Shown here in pieces: positions 1 to 9,339 of a DNA stretch of 64,000 bases; within the stretch, counting starts at the first letter, position 1; each line of letters begins with the position of its first letter. Source of the stretch: Lysobacterales bacterium (GTDB lineage Bacteria; Pseudomonadota; Gammaproteobacteria; Xanthomonadales; SZUA-36); NCBI GenBank assembly GCA_014238945.1, contig JABAAB010000051.1, positions 101,100 to 165,099 of the forward strand, given 5' to 3'. Made by a program: the position numbers and the translations under genes. Below the pieces are notes generated by a model. It was not told where the DNA came from and did no database searches. It saw nothing but the letters and a program-made list of their open reading frames with translations.

Positions 1-84
1 GGCCAGCCCCAGGATATTGATGGCTGCGAACAACTTGTTCTTGAGGATATTGCGGATGGCAATGACCAGGTAATTCTTGAGCAC
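1..84 (-). CDS. ABC transporter permease, MacB/FtsX type (N-terminal fragment)
   Basis: Reading the minus strand from a GTG at 84 gives 28 residues that run off the left edge: VLKNYLVIAIRN followed by ILKNKLFAAINILGLA. This is the usual opening of MacB-type permeases: a short basic cytoplasmic stretch (LKNYLxIAxRN...KNK) followed by the first membrane helix (INILGLA). A GAAGGA ribosome binding site lies 6 nt before the GTG. Family members are subunits of ABC exporters that couple cytoplasmic ATPases to periplasmic substrate or lipoprotein export. Only the first helix is visible, so substrate and partners cannot be given. Confidence 0.7.
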   Translation of the reverse strand, partial: MLKNYLVIAIRNILKNKLFAAINILGLA

Positions 85-394
85 GGGCTTCCTTCACCTA
101 TTCCAAATCATCAATTTTAGCGGCTGTTTCCGTTGCGGAACCGGTCTACTTTATCAGACTTTGCCTATCCGGGAGTCAGGGCGCGCAGGGAGGTTTTGGA
201 TCGCGAATCAATCAACACAAGACCCTGCTGGCCCGGTTGACTCTCTGATTTCATCAACAGACCACATCCCCGCTGTTTTGTCATTGCAGATTATCCTGGC
301 TTACCCAATACAGAGAGCAAATTGTAAAGGTTGCAGCAGCTCTTTGAGTCTTAACAATTTCCGACCCAGAACACTATTTTGTTACCATGTCCCA
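85..394. other. Intergenic region between divergent genes
   Basis: 310 bases separate the minus-strand permease start from the GTG of the TPR gene. Apart from the permease ribosome binding site I see no RNA gene or convincing terminator. The frame of the TPR gene stays open leftwards to 77, but its translation there has no TPR character, so I treat it as leader rather than coding. Confidence 0.4.
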
Positions 395-2193
395 GTGAAT
401 TTACAGCGCACCAAAACACCCGACAAGGCCCGGATCCAAGAGGTCCGAAACCATCTTCGACGCAAGCCAGCTGATGGGAACGCCTGGCTGGTGTTGGCAC
501 AGTTGCTGTCATCCGGTCCGCCGGGCAATGATTTGCATCATGCACTTGAACAATCGGTCACATTGTTACCGGACAACTACCAGTCATGGTTGTTGGCCGC
601 GAGGGTACAACAGCGTGGTCATGGGCTGGCTGCGGTACAGAAATGGCTGGAGGATGTTGTTCGGCAACGCCCCGAACTCGCCGCACCGCAATTGGCAAGC
701 GCTTCATTACGGGCGGTAAGCGATCTGCCGGGTGCTCTGAAGCGCTTCAGGGATATCAGCAGAGATTTTCCACGGGATGCACGACCCCAGATCCTGCTGG
801 CGGATCTGCTGCAGAAAATGGGCCAGTTTGATGATGCGGTCAGGTGTATTGAACAAGCATTGGTGATTGAGCCGGATTCCGCACAATACTGGGCTAACCT
901 TGCTGAAATCAGGTTGCTTCAGGGAACCTTGAACAAGGCGGTTGAAGCGGCCAATCGAGCAATTGAGTTGGATCAACACCTGCCTGGCATCAGGGAAATT
1001 CGGGGTGAAGCTTACCGTCTTTCCCTGAATTGGTCAGAGGCACTCAGTGACTATCGGGTGGTTGACAGACAACGCCCACGGGACCCGGAGATACTGAACA
1101 AGATAGGCACCTGCCTGGTGAGACTGGGTAAGCTGGGTGCGGCTGAGAAACTTTTTGAACAGGCAGTTCAGTTGAATCCAGCGCTTACAGTGGCGCAACT
1201 GAACCTGGGTCTTTTGTACGCAACCCGCAAGCGGGGCGATGTGGCCATCTCAAGAATCCGCCAGGCATTACTTGATTCCGGCCTTGATGAGACCAATAGG
1301 CGCAGCGCGCAAACGACCCTCAATATCCTGGTCGAGCACAGGCGGTTGAAGCCCTTTCTTGATCAGGCTGTGAAAAACGAAAGCGTGGGTGAACTGCAGG
1401 CAGCACTTGAGAGTACACCTCAGGACCTGTTGAAATCGGACAGACAAAGTGTGGACAAACTGAGGGAGCTCGCCGAACTGTGTAGTGAATTCGAGTTTGA
1501 TGGTCATGATTTCAGCTACTCGACGGATACGGGAAATTTACCCTTTATCGAGGCCTGGGCTCAATGTAAAAAACCCAGCGGGGATGTTTTGGCACGTGCG
1601 GTTTCCGTGGATTTGGCAACCGGCCCAACAGCCAATCCGGGGAATCCGGAGCGCAGGGTCTCCGCAACGCGTGGCAGGTCATCAATGCTCGTAGAAAATT
1701 CAATTCCAGGATTCTCCAGCAGGCGCAGGGCGAAGCGTGGCTGCGGTATTGGCAGGCTCGAATATTGAACCAAAGCCCTGAGAAACTACCGGGCCAATAC
1801 AAGGCCATTTCAAACACCATTGGACGTGAAATGCCAACGCCACCTGAATGCACATCAGAGACCTACCGTGTGTTACTGGGCGATATTCGTTCAACCGTTC
1901 CCGATGGACTGGCCAGCGCTGTGTTCATGTATCTCGCCATGAACATGATCCATGGATTTGGTGACGGTAACGGCCGCCTGTCTCGTTTTCTGTTGGGGTG
2001 GGAGTGTGAAAGTGCCGGTTTGGCCGCGATTGTGATTCCGCTGGAACTGCGTTCGGATCTGGCGAAAAATCTTGTTGCAGTATTGTTTGAAAAAAAACTT
2101 GAAGGACTGGTTGAGGTGCTGAAAAAAGCCCATCTGGCAACAGACCGGCTATTGCAGCAAATTTGTTCTGAAAATACCGGAAGCCATCCATGA
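395..2193 (+). pseudogene. TPR-Fic fusion protein, frameshifted
   Basis: The first frame, from a GTG at 395, encodes about 410 residues of TPR helices. Several repeat pairs are clear, for example one with GQFDDAVRCIEQALVIEPDS and one with GKLGAAEKLFEQAVQLNPA. Near 1640 coding character moves to the next frame: AQGLRNAWQVINARRKF continues from 1651 into a Fic domain with the motif HGFGDGNGRLSR at about 1951-1986, which fits the Fic consensus HxFx(D/E)GNGRxxR. The first frame meanwhile runs on to a stop at 1768. The shift fits loss of one base in the G4 run at about 1639-1642. A second frame change near 2160 adds FVLKIPEAIHDLIARYC. Fic enzymes usually transfer AMP or another nucleotide to a target hydroxyl, and the TPR part would select the partner. 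As written the gene cannot make the fusion. It is either a genuine pseudogene or carries base-calling errors in homopolymers. Confidence 0.6.
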
Positions 2194-2249
2194 CCTGATC
2201 GCCAGGTATTGCAATGTAGATCGAATCAGGAACGCACACCTTTTCATGC

Positions 2250-3929
2250 GCTATCTATTTCCTTTGTCGGGCAGACCAGATGATCATTGCCGGGTACTAC
2301 CGACATGTAAAACGTGTGTTTCACCCGTGGGGGTCGTAAATACCTGCTCATCACCGATGAAATCCTTGAAGGTACGATTATCGGAACTGGGCACAATCCT
2401 GTCCTTTTCAATGTGGACTAAATATCCTTGCAAACGATGGCTTCAGTGCAGTGTCCGATACTGTGTTTCCAACCACCCAGGCGACGCCGCCAAATAACTT
2501 TTCCGCACCCCGCGTCTCAGGGCAGGATATCCAGCCGAGGACAACTGTGAGTCCGTAGGATATTCAGCCCCAGGGCCCGATCCCACCAGGGGACGATGAT
2601 TACTTCAGGCTGGAACTGTGGGCGCCGGGTCATCTTACCCTGGAATCCACGGGTGACACAGACACTTTTGGTTCGTTAAAGAACTCATCCTGTACTGACA
2701 TTGCCACGGACGATGAGAGCGGAGAGGGTAGTAATTTCCTAATCGCCTCGTCTATAGGTACGGGAACCTATTACCTGGATGCACGGGGTTACTCTTCAAC
2801 CACTCGTGGTTCATGACCGTTCCATCAATGCGGGTACCAGCAGCCTGATACCGGGAGCAGGCAGCATTGTTTTTGCTGGTGGGGTTTACGAAAATGACCT
2901 GCAATTCAACAATATGGGTACCTCGCTGAATTTCGGACCTGTCGGGGCACTGGATAATACGACGATCGACCTGGGTGCTTCTTCTTCACACGGATACGCA
3001 CAGTCAAACTCTTTGCCCGCAAACGCCAGGGTGCACGTGGCGCATCAGGTGACACTGGATAATGCGGTAACCATTGAGTATCCGTTGGGATCCGGTGCGG
3101 TCATCTATTCCGGAATCCCACTGGACTTTTACCTGGGTCAGGCACCAGGCACCGCCTGGTACCGCCCAGGATTCTCCGAGGAATACAGGCCCAACATCAT
3201 TGCTTATGCACTGGATCTGTCACAAAGCTATTACGAGATCTACCGTTGCACCGAACACTCCGAAGTTGGGAGTTGTGGAAATCCGGTGGTCACCCTGCCG
3301 TTGAATGCCTTGTCCTGGGACGACCACAACGGTGAAAAAATACCGAGTATTTCTATCGGATGAAGGCCTGTAACAACTTTGCCGGTTGTGGTGGCTTCAG
3401 TTCCCAATGGCGTGGTTATCGGGGAGCGTTGCCGCTGTTCAGGAATGATTTCGAAGGAGTGGAGCATGAATCGTTTCAATTCAGTATTGAATCTGAGGTC
3501 AGTGAAGCCAGGGCGGAAGGCTGCATGGCGGTGACCCGGGCTGGATTCCCCAATCAAACAGGCGAGCTTGAATGGCTGGTGATCACACCCGCCGATATGA
3601 TCTCGCTTGAACTGGCCTACCTGGATTCTGGTGGGGTGTCTCGTCACTACTCCAAGTCCGATTTTTACCAGATCGCATGGTCCACCAATGGGGGTGTTCT
3701 TGACTTCTCCACCGAGCTCGTCGGCCAGCCCACAGCAGGTCTGCCGTTTGGTTCCAAAAATACCAACGGCGAAGCCGGGGACGTATGGTATTTCTGGGTA
3801 CATGCCGTGAACGATCATGGCGAATCAGTTATGGGTAACTATGATTCCGGATATGTCGCGTTACCAGCGGCGTTTGTGACACAAGGATTAACGAAACCTC
3901 AGATTGTTTCTGCCAAGTTGCCCGATTGA
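2250..3929 (+). pseudogene. Secreted multidomain surface protein (PPC and FN3-like domains), degenerate
   Basis: Coding-like segments follow one another in different frames. Frame 0 at 2323-2419 has GRKYLLITDEILEG. Frame 2 at about 2421-2813 is interrupted by an in-frame TAG at 2556-2558 and then gives a pre-peptidase C-terminal (PPC)-like domain with DDYFRLELWAPG, STGDTDTFGSL and GTGTYYLDARGYSS, ending at TGA 2814-2816. Frame 0 resumes to about 3340 with GSGAVIYSGIPLDFYLG. Frame 2 restarts with EYFYRMKACNNFAGCGG, a typical FN3 final strand, and stops at 3929. The break at 3337-3342 is explained by one missing A in an A6 run. The original product was probably an exported adhesin or hydrolase. 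Its 3' end overlaps the converging gene by 42 bp. Confidence 0.55.
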
Positions 3930-5036
3930 AGTACAACCCATCAGCTTCATATCACGTTCCAGTTCTGATCGCATCAGACCCAGTGCCCGTTCCACCCCGG
4001 GTTGACCGGCAGCGGCCAGCGCGTACAGGTAGGCACGCCCACCGGAGCAGGCCTTTGCGCCCACTGACAGCGCCTTGAGTATATGCGTGCCGCGACGGAT
4101 ACCGCCGTCGCAAATCACATCAATGTCATCACCCACGGCATCAACAATTTCAGCCAGTTGGTCGAAGGGTGAGCGGGATCCATCCAATTGACGGCCACCA
4201 TGGTTGGATACCATGATGGCGGTGGCGCCGATGTCGACTGCTCGTATTGCATCCCCGACAGACATCACACCTTTGAGTACGAATTGTCCCCCCCATTGTT
4301 GAGCGAGGTCTTCCGCCATGTTCCAGTCCATGGACTGGTCCAGCATGGTATTGAAGTAATCTGCAACGGATACCGCGATATTTGTACCTTCCGATATGTA
4401 ATCCTTTAGTTGTGACAACTCGGACCGCTCATGGGTCAAATAATTCAATGCCCAGCGAGGATGGGTCATGAACCCCAACAGACTTCGCCAGTTCAGCTTC
4501 AATGGCGTGGTAAAACCGCTTTGAAGATCCCGTTCACGTTTCCCGCCAACAATGGTGTCGACGGTCAACACCAGTATTTCGAAGTTGGCGTCCTTGCAGC
4601 GGTCGATCATATTCTGCGTCAGCGCCTTGTCCTTGTGTACGTAGAGCTGGAACATCTTCGGGCTGCTTATGGTGGAACCGATTTCTTCGATGCTGATGGT
4701 GCCAATGGATGAAATGCCGAAAAGTGTGTCGAACTTCTGCGCTGCCGCGGCGACGGCTCGCTCGCCATCCGGATGGAACAGACGTTGCAGGGCCGTGGGT
4801 GACAGGAAAAAAGGCATGGACAGCTTTTGGCCGAGCACCGTGGTGGTCATATCGATCTTGTCCACGCCGGCCAGTACATTGGGTACCAGGTCGCATTGCT
4901 CAAAGGCCTCTGTATTGCGCCGGTAGGTCACCTCGTCTTCTGCCGCACCGTCGATGTAATGAAAGATGGGGCCGGGTAGCCTGCGTCGCGCAAGTTCACG
5001 AAAATCCCCGGTATTGTGACAATGCTTTAATCGCAT
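3888..5036 (-). CDS. FMN-dependent alpha-hydroxyacid dehydrogenase, LldD/glycolate oxidase family
   Basis: 382 residues, the usual length for the FMN-linked L-lactate dehydrogenase/glycolate oxidase family, which oxidises L-2-hydroxyacids to 2-oxoacids. Visible family marks are HYIDGAAEDE near the N-terminus (substrate-binding Tyr region), PFFLSPTALQRLFHPDGE, KMFQLYVHKDK, and the signature SNHGGRQLDG with the catalytic His, followed by the phosphate-binding CDGGIRRGTHILKAL. The ATG at 5036 is clean. The gene converges on the decayed surface-protein gene and overlaps its last 42 bp. It is a paralogue of the enzyme at 57258-58397 but has no sugar genes around it, so lactate is only the default substrate. 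Glycolate, mandelate or another 2-hydroxyacid remain possible. Confidence 0.85.
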   Translation of the reverse strand: MRLKHCHNTGDFRELARRRLPGPIFHYIDGAAEDEVTYRRNTEAFEQCDLVPNVLAGVDKIDMTTTVLGQKLSMPFFLSPTALQRLFHPDGERAVAAAAQKFDTLFGISSIGTISIEEIGSTISSPKMFQLYVHKDKALTQNMIDRCKDANFEILVLTVDTIVGGKRERDLQSGFTTPLKLNWRSLLGFMTHPRWALNYLTHERSELSQLKDYISEGTNIAVSVADYFNTMLDQSMDWNMAEDLAQQWGGQFVLKGVMSVGDAIRAVDIGATAIMVSNHGGRQLDGSRSPFDQLAEIVDAVGDDIDVICDGGIRRGTHILKALSVGAKACSGGRAYLYALAAAGQPGVERALGLMRSELERDMKLMGCTSIGQLGRNNLRFR

Positions 5037-5117
5037 GGTATCTGCTGGTCCTGTGCTGTGATCACCCTGTCGCGGAATTTCGACACCAGTGCAGTGGTGA
5101 TAGTGACAGCAAATGAT

Positions 5118-5750
5118 TTATGAATCACCAATAATCCCGAGTATGTGGTCTGTCATTTTTGAGGCATCTGTATAGGAAACGGGGATCCTGATGATCGAGT
5201 CTCCCTGCAATAGCCGCAACGATGGAAAACCCTGCACACCCATGCGTCGTGACAGTTTGATTTCCCGTTGGAGCTGAGCCCGCGTTGGTTCCGAGTTTAG
5301 CCGGGCACGAAAGACGTCAGAATCCAGCCCCAGGTTTGCAGCAAATTCGACCAGCGTATCGTCTTCTGACGGGTTTTGCGCGTGACGGTAATAACCATTC
5401 TGAATGGCTGCCGTCATGGCCCGATCATATTGCAGGCCCTGGCCGCGGGCCGCGATGACTGCGCGGCAGGCGGGCCAGGTAGATCTTCGGGGTCTGCAAT
5501 CTATCCAAAAATTGTAATTAAATTTAATTCCTGGAATAGTGGTTTCAATTTTCTTCCAGGTGTTGCGCAGGAACTTCTGCATCTCTTCCGGCATAGGATC
5601 AACGGAATCCGGAGCCAGTCCGCCTAGCAGCCGGACCACTTCGATTGAGTCCGGTAGTCTCTCAAGCAATAAATTGAGACAGGGGTCAAAGCCCCAGCAC
5701 CAGCTGCACATGGGGTCATGGATGTAGAAAAGTTTTTGATCAGTATCCAT
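5118..5750 (-). CDS. DsbA-family (FrnE-like) thioredoxin-fold oxidoreductase
   Basis: About 210 residues. The N-terminus KLFYIHDPMCSWCWGF carries the CSWC redox pair typical of the FrnE/2-hydroxychromene-2-carboxylate isomerase branch of DsbA-like proteins, and MGVQGFPSL supplies the cis-proline loop. There is no signal peptide, so the protein is probably cytoplasmic and acts on thiols or as a disulfide isomerase. I chose ATG 5750. A TTG at 5759 is in frame and overlaps the upstream stop, adding three residues. The upstream membrane-protein gene ends at 5756, so the two are probably co-transcribed. Confidence 0.8.
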   Translation of the reverse strand: MDTDQKLFYIHDPMCSWCWGFDPCLNLLLERLPDSIEVVRLLGGLAPDSVDPMPEEMQKFLRNTWKKIETTIPGIKFNYNFWIDCRPRRSTWPACRAVIAARGQGLQYDRAMTAAIQNGYYRHAQNPSEDDTLVEFAANLGLDSDVFRARLNSEPTRAQLQREIKLSRRMGVQGFPSLRLLQGDSIIRIPVSYTDASKMTDHILGIIGDS

Positions 5751-5755
5751 AAGTA

Positions 5756-6436
5756 TCAACTTTCAGAGATCAGAGGATGACAACAGCGTTGCGGTTGCAA
5801 CCCTTTTCGCACCCCGCTAACCAGTATGACAATTGCCAGAATCTGTACCAGGTGATAGATGCCGTTGTGGTCAAAAACCCAGATAAAGGTGAATGACAGG
5901 GCCCGTGTGGCCTGAATCCCTGCGGCCAGCAGGGTCAGGAAAATACCGAGTGCAACCAGATCCGCACCCTCGAGCAGGCGGCGGACGGCAAGCCAGGAGT
6001 ACCCACCAAGCGCGAACACCATCACCACACCCTGGTAAATAATGAATGCCAGGAAATCACCTTTTCCGGCCATGCTGTAAATAAAAAAACCGATACCCAT
6101 CATCACCGCCACCGGCAGGACTCTGCGGCCTGTTTGCTGTCCCCACAGGTCAGATACCACGACCACCAGGAAAAGCCCGATCAATATTCCAAGTGAAAGA
6201 TTAATCGGATACCAGAAAAATGACTGGATCTGTCGGGACCAGTTAAAACCGTGGGACAGTGCACCCAAAAAAGCTGCCACGGCAAGCAAAATCAGAACCA
6301 CCGTCCAGATTCCCATTTGCCAATTGGTCGTGCTGTTCGCCTGCCGCAGAGCCAGAATACCCCACAGTGCCGAGATTGCCAGCAGGAAATCGGTGACAGC
6401 TGTTGTCTGTTCCGCCGGGATTTCTGTCCAATTCAT
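5756..6436 (-). CDS. Seven-helix membrane protein of unknown function
   Basis: 226 residues forming about seven hydrophobic segments, beginning MNWTEIPAEQTTAVTDFLLA and with conserved-looking polar spots in the helices: SHGFNW near residue 62 and DHNGIYHLVQ near residue 190. The His-bearing helices recall ceramidase-like or DUF6962-type membrane proteins, but I cannot assign a family with certainty. It sits tightly between the MAPEG protein and the FrnE-like protein on the same strand, so a small operon concerned with membrane or thiol chemistry is possible. No function is claimed. Confidence 0.7.
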   Translation of the reverse strand: MNWTEIPAEQTTAVTDFLLAISALWGILALRQANSTTNWQMGIWTVVLILLAVAAFLGALSHGFNWSRQIQSFFWYPINLSLGILIGLFLVVVVSDLWGQQTGRRVLPVAVMMGIGFFIYSMAGKGDFLAFIIYQGVVMVFALGGYSWLAVRRLLEGADLVALGIFLTLLAAGIQATRALSFTFIWVFDHNGIYHLVQILAIVILVSGVRKGLQPQRCCHPLISES

Positions 6437-6479
6437 CCAGGGTCACCTGATAGTGTTTGAGCGCATCCTGAAGACCCGT

Positions 6480-6911
6480 TCAAACAGTGGTCATGGCAAC
6501 GCTGACGGTCAAATATACCCACATGGTCAGCAGGAAGATCCAGCTCAGGAAATAGACCGATATCCTGCGGTAAATCCTGTTACGTCCGATGTGGATAAAT
6601 GCGTGAATGGCGCGTGTTGCCACATAACACCATGCCAGTGACAGGAAAACAACACTGGTCAGGCCAGTCAGCATGGCCGCCAGGCAAACAATATAAAACA
6701 GGGTAGGGGCCTCGAAGATATTCTTGAAATGCCGGGACAGCTTGGCCGTGCTGTCCGGCTCTATTTCACCCTGGTAAGTCTTGAAATACAACGCAGGGAT
6801 TTCGCCATCCCTGACCGCACGCACGCGACTGCGAAATAGTTTGGCCAATACGATAACCGTGATCAGGACCATTGCAAACATCGGGTATACCAACACAAAT
6901 TTATCCATCAT
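6480..6911 (-). CDS. MAPEG-family membrane protein
   Basis: 143 residues with four hydrophobic helices. The segment HFKNIFEAPTLFYIVCL followed by ATRAIHAFIHIGRNRIYRR matches the MAPEG pattern (N-x-F-E-x-P-x-L-F-Y and the R-x-x-H-x-x-x-H-x-G-x-N loop). MAPEG proteins are integral membrane enzymes related to microsomal glutathione S-transferase. Bacterial members often have unknown substrates. Two ATG codons occur in tandem at 6911 and 6908, and I kept the first. It is followed after 43 bases by the seven-helix protein, so co-transcription is likely. Confidence 0.85.
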   Translation of the reverse strand: MMDKFVLVYPMFAMVLITVIVLAKLFRSRVRAVRDGEIPALYFKTYQGEIEPDSTAKLSRHFKNIFEAPTLFYIVCLAAMLTGLTSVVFLSLAWCYVATRAIHAFIHIGRNRIYRRISVYFLSWIFLLTMWVYLTVSVAMTTV

Positions 6912-7089
6912 GACGTTCCATTCTCAAGGTTGTGGGATATGGGTTATTCGATCCTGTTTGCGCAATCTACCCAACGCAGGGCGGACAGGTGCTTCATGAG
7001 TCCCTGATTTCCGCTGCGAAAATCATCGATGTGTTGCTGCAGTTACTGTCATGTTTGCAACAAACCTGTTGCGGGCAGACACCGACCGA

Positions 7090-7524
7090 CTACTCTGGCA
7101 AAACATCACCCGAACCACCCATTTCAGCCGGGAAATCCCTCAGCTTGGGCAGGCCGTCCTTAACCCGCAAGGTCTTTTCCTGGTAATTGACATGAACGCC
7201 CGGCCGGTGGGAAAAATCAGGAATGGCTGCAGCATACACATCGGTCAGTCCCATACCGGGGTGTTCGGTGAAGAAGTGACCTCCACAGGTCTTGCACCAT
7301 TTACGCAGACTTTGCCCGGTCTTGTTATAGGTGCCGATGTTGTCAGCTCCCCGGGTAATCTCCACCGATTCCGGTTTCCACAAGGTGAATGCGTTGACCG
7401 GGCCTCCCGATCAGTGACGACAGGATTCACAGTGACAATAACCCATGGCTTCGGGTGCGCCACTGATTGTAAATTGCACGGCACAACAGAAACAGCTGCC
7501 CTCGTACGCTTGTTCTTTGTTCAT
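7090..7524 (-). pseudogene. GFA-family (glutathione-dependent formaldehyde-activating-like) protein with nonsense codon
   Basis: From ATG 7524 the frame gives MNKEQAYEGSCFCCAVQFT and YCHCESCRH, the zinc-binding Cys pattern of the GFA/CENP-V fold. A TGA follows at 7411-7413 and the same frame then continues as SGGPVNAFTLWKPESVEITRG and CKTCGGHFFTEHPGM to a stop at 7090. Both halves fit one family member of about 144 residues. Relatives commonly carry Trp at the stop position (CRHW), so a single TGG-to-TGA change explains the break. There is no frameshift. Many neighbouring genes end in TGA, so recoding of TGA as Trp is unlikely. The downstream half has no good start of its own. Confidence 0.75.
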
Positions 7525-7582
7525 ATCCTTATTTCTCCGGGTATCTTCGTGATTGATTAAAGCTGAACTGTATTCAATATAT

Positions 7583-9055
7583 TTATTTGCCGGGCCACCA
7601 CAATACACCGCCCGCATTGACCATGCCGCCACCCACGGTAACACTGCTGCCGGATGCGCCGAGATTTGGAAAACGCGAATAGACCGTGCCGTTGCTGTAC
7701 ATGGAGTCGTTAAATCCACCACCCTGGTCCTGGTTTTGCACTTGTGCTATCTGCATGAGCAGGTTACCCATCACAGGCCCGCCTGAGTATCCGTAATTTC
7801 CCTGCTGGTCCAGCCAGTAACTCCCGGGTTGGATCGAACCGAGAAACATTTGTAGTCCTGAGAGATCCCTCGGATGCAGAAACCTGCCGTTTACCGATAC
7901 CCGTGTTTCTGCTCCCGAGGCGTAGGGTGAAATTTGAGGACAAAAATCCAGGTTTGCGTAAAAATAGGCCGATGTAGGGCCGCCCTCCTTTCCGACCATG
8001 CCGCTGTGGCGATCGTACCAGTAACGGCCATCCGGAATCTGGCCAGCAACCAATTCCAATTGCCCCAGCGTCCTGGCATGCAAAGTTGCGCCATTGAATA
8101 CCACCGAGCGCTTGTTGTGACCATAAGGGGCAATATCATCAGCAACGGTGTTTGATGATTGGGGCAATGCTTCCATGTTTATCTGCAGCGATGTGAAGGA
8201 GTCGGTTAGTACAGATTGCAGCGTATCCATATGATCGCTGTCCAGGGCTGCAATGATCATATACGCTATTTCACCTTGTACGGCCATCGAGTGCCATATA
8301 TGAACCTGGCCTGTCTTGGTATTTCCGATGCGTTCCGAGACCATGCCATCAAGGGTTCCGGTACTTATCCGTGTTACCTGGTTTCGTGGCGTAATCTGAT
8401 AGATTTGAAAATCTTCCAATAGTTGATCAACCACCTCGGTCGCAGACGGCATGATGTCCTCCAGTGGTAGTCCGATCTCGTGGGGTTCCAATTGACCCAG
8501 CAACAGGAGCACGGTTCCCGGAAGACCGGTGTCAAGCGCTATGACATCGGGTGAATAGCTGGTTGCGTGCCAGTCTCCCGGCAGACTCAGTGTGAACAAC
8601 CCGGCGGGATGGGAATAACGCACCGGTGCCGCGGTCTCGTACGCGGACCGGGAGTAAATGCGACTCAGCTCATACACACTCCCGCCTGAACGAAGGATGA
8701 TCTGATCCGGATATTCACCCTTTTCCACCGTCATCGCATATGCATCCGATGCGTCCTTGAAAACCCCCTCCAGACGACCCTGTTCCAATCTGAGGTGTAC
8801 CGCATATAACAGCTTGCCGCTGTTGCTGGCGATGCCCAGTGAACCCCCGTAACCCGTGTCGTTGACTGTTAATTCAAGTGATACTCCCTTGGGGCTTTCA
8901 AATGACCCCGTCCAGTCGCCATTTTCGGAGTAATTTGGATCCGTTGCGTTTTCAATAGGGTTGGCCAGCACATTGAAGGTAAAGCACAGCAATAATGAAA
9001 AAATCCAGGACAGAAGATTCTGATCTGAGCCCTGTTTATTAAGTGAGTTGCTCAT
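7583..9055 (-). CDS. Secreted protein with duplicated YWxD/GGP repeat
   Basis: 490 residues from ATG 9055. The frame is open further upstream, but the signal peptide (NLLSWIFSLLLCFTFNVLA) argues for this start. An N-terminal beta-rich region with GDWTGSFESPKG is followed by a middle domain beginning HPAGLFTLSLPGDWHATSYS. The C-terminal part has two copies of one motif: residues about 317-360 (NGATLHARTLGQLE...GRYWYDRHSGMVGKEGGP) and 386-427 (NGRFLHPRDLSGLQ...GSYWLDQQGNYGYSGGP). The tail is rich in Gly, Asn and Ser and ends GGVLWWPGK. Similar YWYD-GGP motifs occur in uncharacterised exported proteins; I know of no function. It is expected in the periplasm or outside the cell. Confidence 0.75.
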   Translation of the reverse strand: MSNSLNKQGSDQNLLSWIFSLLLCFTFNVLANPIENATDPNYSENGDWTGSFESPKGVSLELTVNDTGYGGSLGIASNSGKLLYAVHLRLEQGRLEGVFKDASDAYAMTVEKGEYPDQIILRSGGSVYELSRIYSRSAYETAAPVRYSHPAGLFTLSLPGDWHATSYSPDVIALDTGLPGTVLLLLGQLEPHEIGLPLEDIMPSATEVVDQLLEDFQIYQITPRNQVTRISTGTLDGMVSERIGNTKTGQVHIWHSMAVQGEIAYMIIAALDSDHMDTLQSVLTDSFTSLQINMEALPQSSNTVADDIAPYGHNKRSVVFNGATLHARTLGQLELVAGQIPDGRYWYDRHSGMVGKEGGPTSAYFYANLDFCPQISPYASGAETRVSVNGRFLHPRDLSGLQMFLGSIQPGSYWLDQQGNYGYSGGPVMGNLLMQIAQVQNQDQGGGFNDSMYSNGTVYSRFPNLGASGSSVTVGGGMVNAGGVLWWPGK

Positions 9056-9339
9056 ACTGGATACCCAAGCGTTCAATACCATGATAAATCCATGCCCAGG
9101 CCAGACGAATTTCGTATCGGTAATCAGGGTGACCCCTGATTTCAATGGGTGACCCGGTTTGTCGAATGGCCTGCTCTCCCTGAGTATAGGACAGGATTGA
9201 CCTGCAAACATCGACTAGCGACAAGAACCACGTGCCGATCTGGAACGATGACAGATCTGATTGAATTGAAACTGCGGTCAGGACACCGTAACAGCTCAGG
9301 TGATAAAGTGGATTCCCATTCAGACTAAAGGACAACAGC

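Noticed and set aside
7411..7413. In-frame TGA as selenocysteine or Trp recoding
   Set aside because: Relatives have Trp, not Cys, at the site, no SECIS-like hairpin is evident, and many intact genes here end in TGA.
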